From contig JBDOQK010000037.1 of assembly GCA_040437565.1 (NCBI GenBank), positions 1 through 64,000 on the forward strand: a stretch of 64,000 nt of DNA, given 5' to 3'. Origin of the DNA: Albugo candida (lineage: Eukaryota; Oomycota; Peronosporomycetes; Albuginales). The position numbers were made by a program, and so were the translations under genes. Positions 60,732 to 64,000 of this stretch are shown here, piece by piece (position 1 is the first letter of the stretch; each line of letters opens with the position of its first letter). The notes beneath the pieces were generated by a model that did not search any database, was not told the DNA's origin, and was given only the letters and a program-made list of their open reading frames with translations.

Positions 60732-63700
60732 TTGGAGCGCTGATATTATCTATTATCTTATTTATCCGAAGAAGTCCATCATGACCATGATATACGATGT
60801 CGTCAGGATTAGATCATGTTGCCATCGATCAATGATCTATGCAGCTTCAGTCTTTGCGAGACGAAATTTGAGCCCAATCAACTGACTTTATGCCCATTCG
60901 AACCGCTTCTGCGGGGAACATTCGGAAATTAAATCCACGAATCATGAATACCTTGCTGTCCTCAAATTATGCGATTTCAAAATAAATGTGGTTGTTAATC
61001 TTACTCACGGTCGCTGTTTGACGATTCTTAGCACTTCTTTAGTTCATATTGACATCTCTTCCACGCTGATGAGCAATCAATAGAGCAAGGATGACTTGAG
61101 CCTGCCGCTACTCGATCAAATGAATTGCTCGCTTTGTCATCGAAAATAAAATGTACCGATCGAAGCAAAGACTATCATTTATAACCATGGCGAGCTGCAA
61201 TTCCATTTTTTTTTAAAGAAATCGCGCCCAAGACGCATCTTAGCTCGCATAAAGTTATAGATCGGGAAATCAACTGCGCAGGACGAGAAATTTGCAGTGA
61301 CAATATATCAATTTGATTTTTAGCTCTAAGGGGCCAGAGGAACGCAAATACAAATACTCGCAACAGCTCTTACAAATTCCTTGCGGGCACAGGTACGGGT
61401 TCAAAACGGAAACATGTTTCAACTTCGCACTACTTGGAAGTCGAGGTATCAAATAAGACTTCTAAAGTGATCAATTTACAATATATGTCTCGACTATAGC
61501 TCCCACAATTGCTATCTTTCAATCAACCATCATTAGGTCGCGTTCATTGCATTCGTATAGCTTTTATTCACAATTTTCATGACTATATACAAAAATCCCG
61601 CAAAATCTGTGCATGCTTGTCTGTTCGCGTATGAGATATTCACTTAACTTACCAGCGCTATTGCGGCGGAACTCAGTCCATGTATGTGGAATCCATCGGT
61701 CACCATCGTCGAAGGATCCCTTTCATTTGCGAAAATGACTTCCAGCATTTTGGGAAGACTTTCCAGGTGAGTATTTCCAACCGTTCCGGTTTGACCAAGG
61801 CTCATAGCGTAACGTGATCAGGTTACACGAGGAGGAAGTTTGCTACTCAATCGAGTCGAGCAGAAACAGGACTTGTATGTCTCCTCCATCCTGTTTTCAA
61901 AAGCAGGAAATAGGGTCTCACGGAATGCGATATCGAGTCTTGAAACGTCTCACTGCCCCAGCGTATCAGATGCGTAGACTTACACAAGAAAACAGGCAAG
62001 CAACTGCTTCAAGCTCACCACGCTTGCTCCGAATATTCTTCGCGGTCATTCTCTTCCGGAACCACCTTCGATAACAGCGGAATTGAATATGCGTTGGTGC
62101 TACAACCCGTCGACAAAAATGTACACATAATCCGATGGATCATCTTAGCCATTTATTTATTGTGATGTGTTTTGATGATGGAACATGACAAACTCTCGTT
62201 GCCGCACTTTCGTTTTGTTTGGAGTAACATGCGAATAGTCTGAATCTGAATGTCAATCATATAAGCTGAGTTTCTATGTGTACTGTACAGTTCTTTCTCT
62301 TTGTGCTTTGTCGATCATCAAAGAATACCCATGGAATATCCAATGAACTAAAGCTAGCGTATGTTCGACTCGAGCAGGGTAGTGATGAAAGAACTTGACG
62401 TCATTCGAAAAAATACTAGTGCTATGCTCACACTCTAGAGTTGCTGAATGGAAATGACACGTTAAAGCGATACAAATTCTCAAAGTTTGGTAGAAGTTGG
62501 TTGTTATCGTCTTTGTTCCCGTACGGCCGAATTCATCCGCTTGAGGTAACGAGAATTAAAGCTGTTCCACCGGCTGTGGATAAGGCGGTCAGAGAGCGTA
62601 ACTAATGCTAATGGTAAAGTTGCGGTCGAACGGATCGAAATCGAGAATTCGGGCTATCGACGATTGTCCATGAAAAGTTATCTCGAATGATGGCGAGAGA
62701 ATCAGTTGAGCTGCACCATTGCCAATTACAGTGCTGGGCTATATGATTGATGGAACCGGTTCTCTCAACATTACCTGACGATGTGTTCCAATGGCCGACT
62801 TTGATACAGACCAAGGAAAGTCAGCAGTTTTCACCACCAAACTCTCATGTTATGAAGAGGAGAATGGCTATCGAAGGAAAAGCGTGACAAATAGCGCTAG
62901 GTGGCGAACAAAGTAGAGTCAGGACCGACCTCTGCGATCTCCAATAGCTATATAATCGATTAGTAGTACTGAACGAGCCGTCTTCGAGCGGGTTGATTGA
63001 TAGCGTCTCATTCGGAGCGACGGATTTGTGCATCCGATTGTGCGTAATAGCCCATTTCAGCAATGGGAGACATCACGGTATTGAATCCACTTTTCTTATG
63101 TTGGAGAAAACATTGTGGTGGACCGTATGAAGAAAGATGTAAATGCTTTCATGATAGAGTGCTTCCATTGCTCGATCAGTGAACAAAACCATGTGCCGAG
63201 ACCGCTTGGAGAAGCTCTCCATGCGACCAAACCCAATGAGATTATACATTTCGGCTATATGTGTATGGAGAGAAGTGCTCAATGTAAAGAATAATTTTTG
63301 TCGTCAAGGACGATGCTACAAAGTACGTTTGATTATTGCCAACAAAGCAAGTAGACTCAATCAAAGTGATTTCCAAGTTTTGGTGTATGTCATACATGCT
63401 TTTCAGACCAAGGTACCCGATTCATAAATGAGCTTTTCTGTGAAATGCAGCGAGTACTGGGATCAATCTATCACTTCACCACGCCGAGGTGTCCGGTCTA
63501 ATGAAATTGTTCAAATAGCCGACAGAAAAGCTCTTAAAGTATAAGAGTACTGCAGACCTAATGGAAATGCAACGAAACGGGTGGGACAACATTATTACTA
63601 TGAAACATTCAATTATAAAGCAGCACCACCCCATCACTTGACGATGAAAACCCAGTTAAGGCTATGACTAGATTGCCAATGCCTTTGATAGAATATTCGT

Positions 63701-64000
63701 GAATTCTACGAGTCTAGCACCGGCGACAGCTCTCCAGTGGATATGGATTTTGAGAAAAACGCAGGAATTTGTATGCGCTACAAAAGCGAGTGTCGATACC
63801 TTCGAACGAAGGAAGAGAGAGAATGGACATGGAAACACTAGAATGTTATGGATTTTGTGTTATACGCCGACATGTGGCGGAAACCCATCAAAAATTCAAG
63901 ATTAAATGAAACAGTCCAGCCCAAGTAGCCGAACAATCTCCGACTGGATTTCGAGATCCAAAATCTGGTCACACAAGAAATACGTGAAGTACATTCGTCC
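60732..64000. other. 3.3 kb with no firm gene
   Basis: Many short frames occur without motifs. Near the right end, 63692..63841 is open on the plus strand for 49 codons with a protein-like pattern (MDFEKNAGICMRYKSECRYL) and follows a TAG that could be a splice acceptor, so a gene may start here and run out of the window. No tRNA or element was recognised. Confidence 0.4.

Overview
The window comes from a compact eukaryotic nuclear genome, and the gene content points to an oomycete (stramenopile). The strongest marker is a mitochondrial-type fusion of triosephosphate isomerase with glyceraldehyde-3-phosphate dehydrogenase at 3938..5755. Supporting signs are two RWP-RK transcription factors, an animal-like Na+/K+-type P-type ATPase, an initiator that fits the oomycete Inr consensus, cilium-linked genes (enolase-4-like, CDKL5-like, EML-like) as expected of a zoospore former, and short introns of roughly 47-96 bp. 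I cannot assign the genus. Moderate GC and tight gene spacing would suit an Albugo-like white rust, but that is inference.

Layout. 1..10962: two initiator tRNA-Met genes in opposite orientation bracket a block holding PRCC-family, TPI-GAPDH, an inward-rectifier K+ channel in six exons, NOP2 and a coiled-coil protein. 10963..14106: no recognisable gene. 14107..27225: dense block with NMD3, a Na+/K+-type ATPase with a very large extracellular loop, APC10, a WW-domain protein, an RWP-RK factor, a two-box HMG protein and a CCCH zinc-finger protein joined to a 2OG-Fe(II) oxygenase-like domain. 27226..31226: a protein kinase and ARP4. 31227..43025: sparse, with a second RWP-RK factor, a secreted protein, a chromodomain fossil, a coiled-coil protein and a PH-domain kinase. 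43678..60731: dense again, with a giant EF-hand/EML-like WD40 protein, an eEF1A-methyltransferase-like enzyme, two small nuclear-type proteins including CCDC97, EDC4, and a divergent pair of enolase-4-like and CDKL5-like genes. 60732..64000: no clear gene.

Many genes were visible only after placing introns by splice signals, reading phase and family similarity. Several open frames begin at non-ATG codons, and the true ATG lies downstream or in an upstream exon (NMD3, the ATPase, the EML-like protein, both kinases, RWP-RK 2).

Five runs of exactly 100 N are each flanked by identical sequence (34, 231, 46, 538 and 647 bp). These are unmerged contig overlaps, not real duplications. Two fall inside genes (NOP2 and the EML-like gene) and lengthen them artificially.

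Functionally, the set is mostly housekeeping: ribosome biogenesis and export (NOP2, NMD3), mRNA decay (EDC4), chromatin (ARP4, HMG), cell cycle (APC10) and ion transport (Kir, ATPase). A flagellum/microtubule theme runs through the right half. I found no new multi-gene system. The best leads are the CCCH/2OG-oxygenase fusion, the giant M7-M8 loop of the ATPase, the predicted-myristoylated EF-hand/EML protein, and the head-to-head pair of cilium-linked genes.
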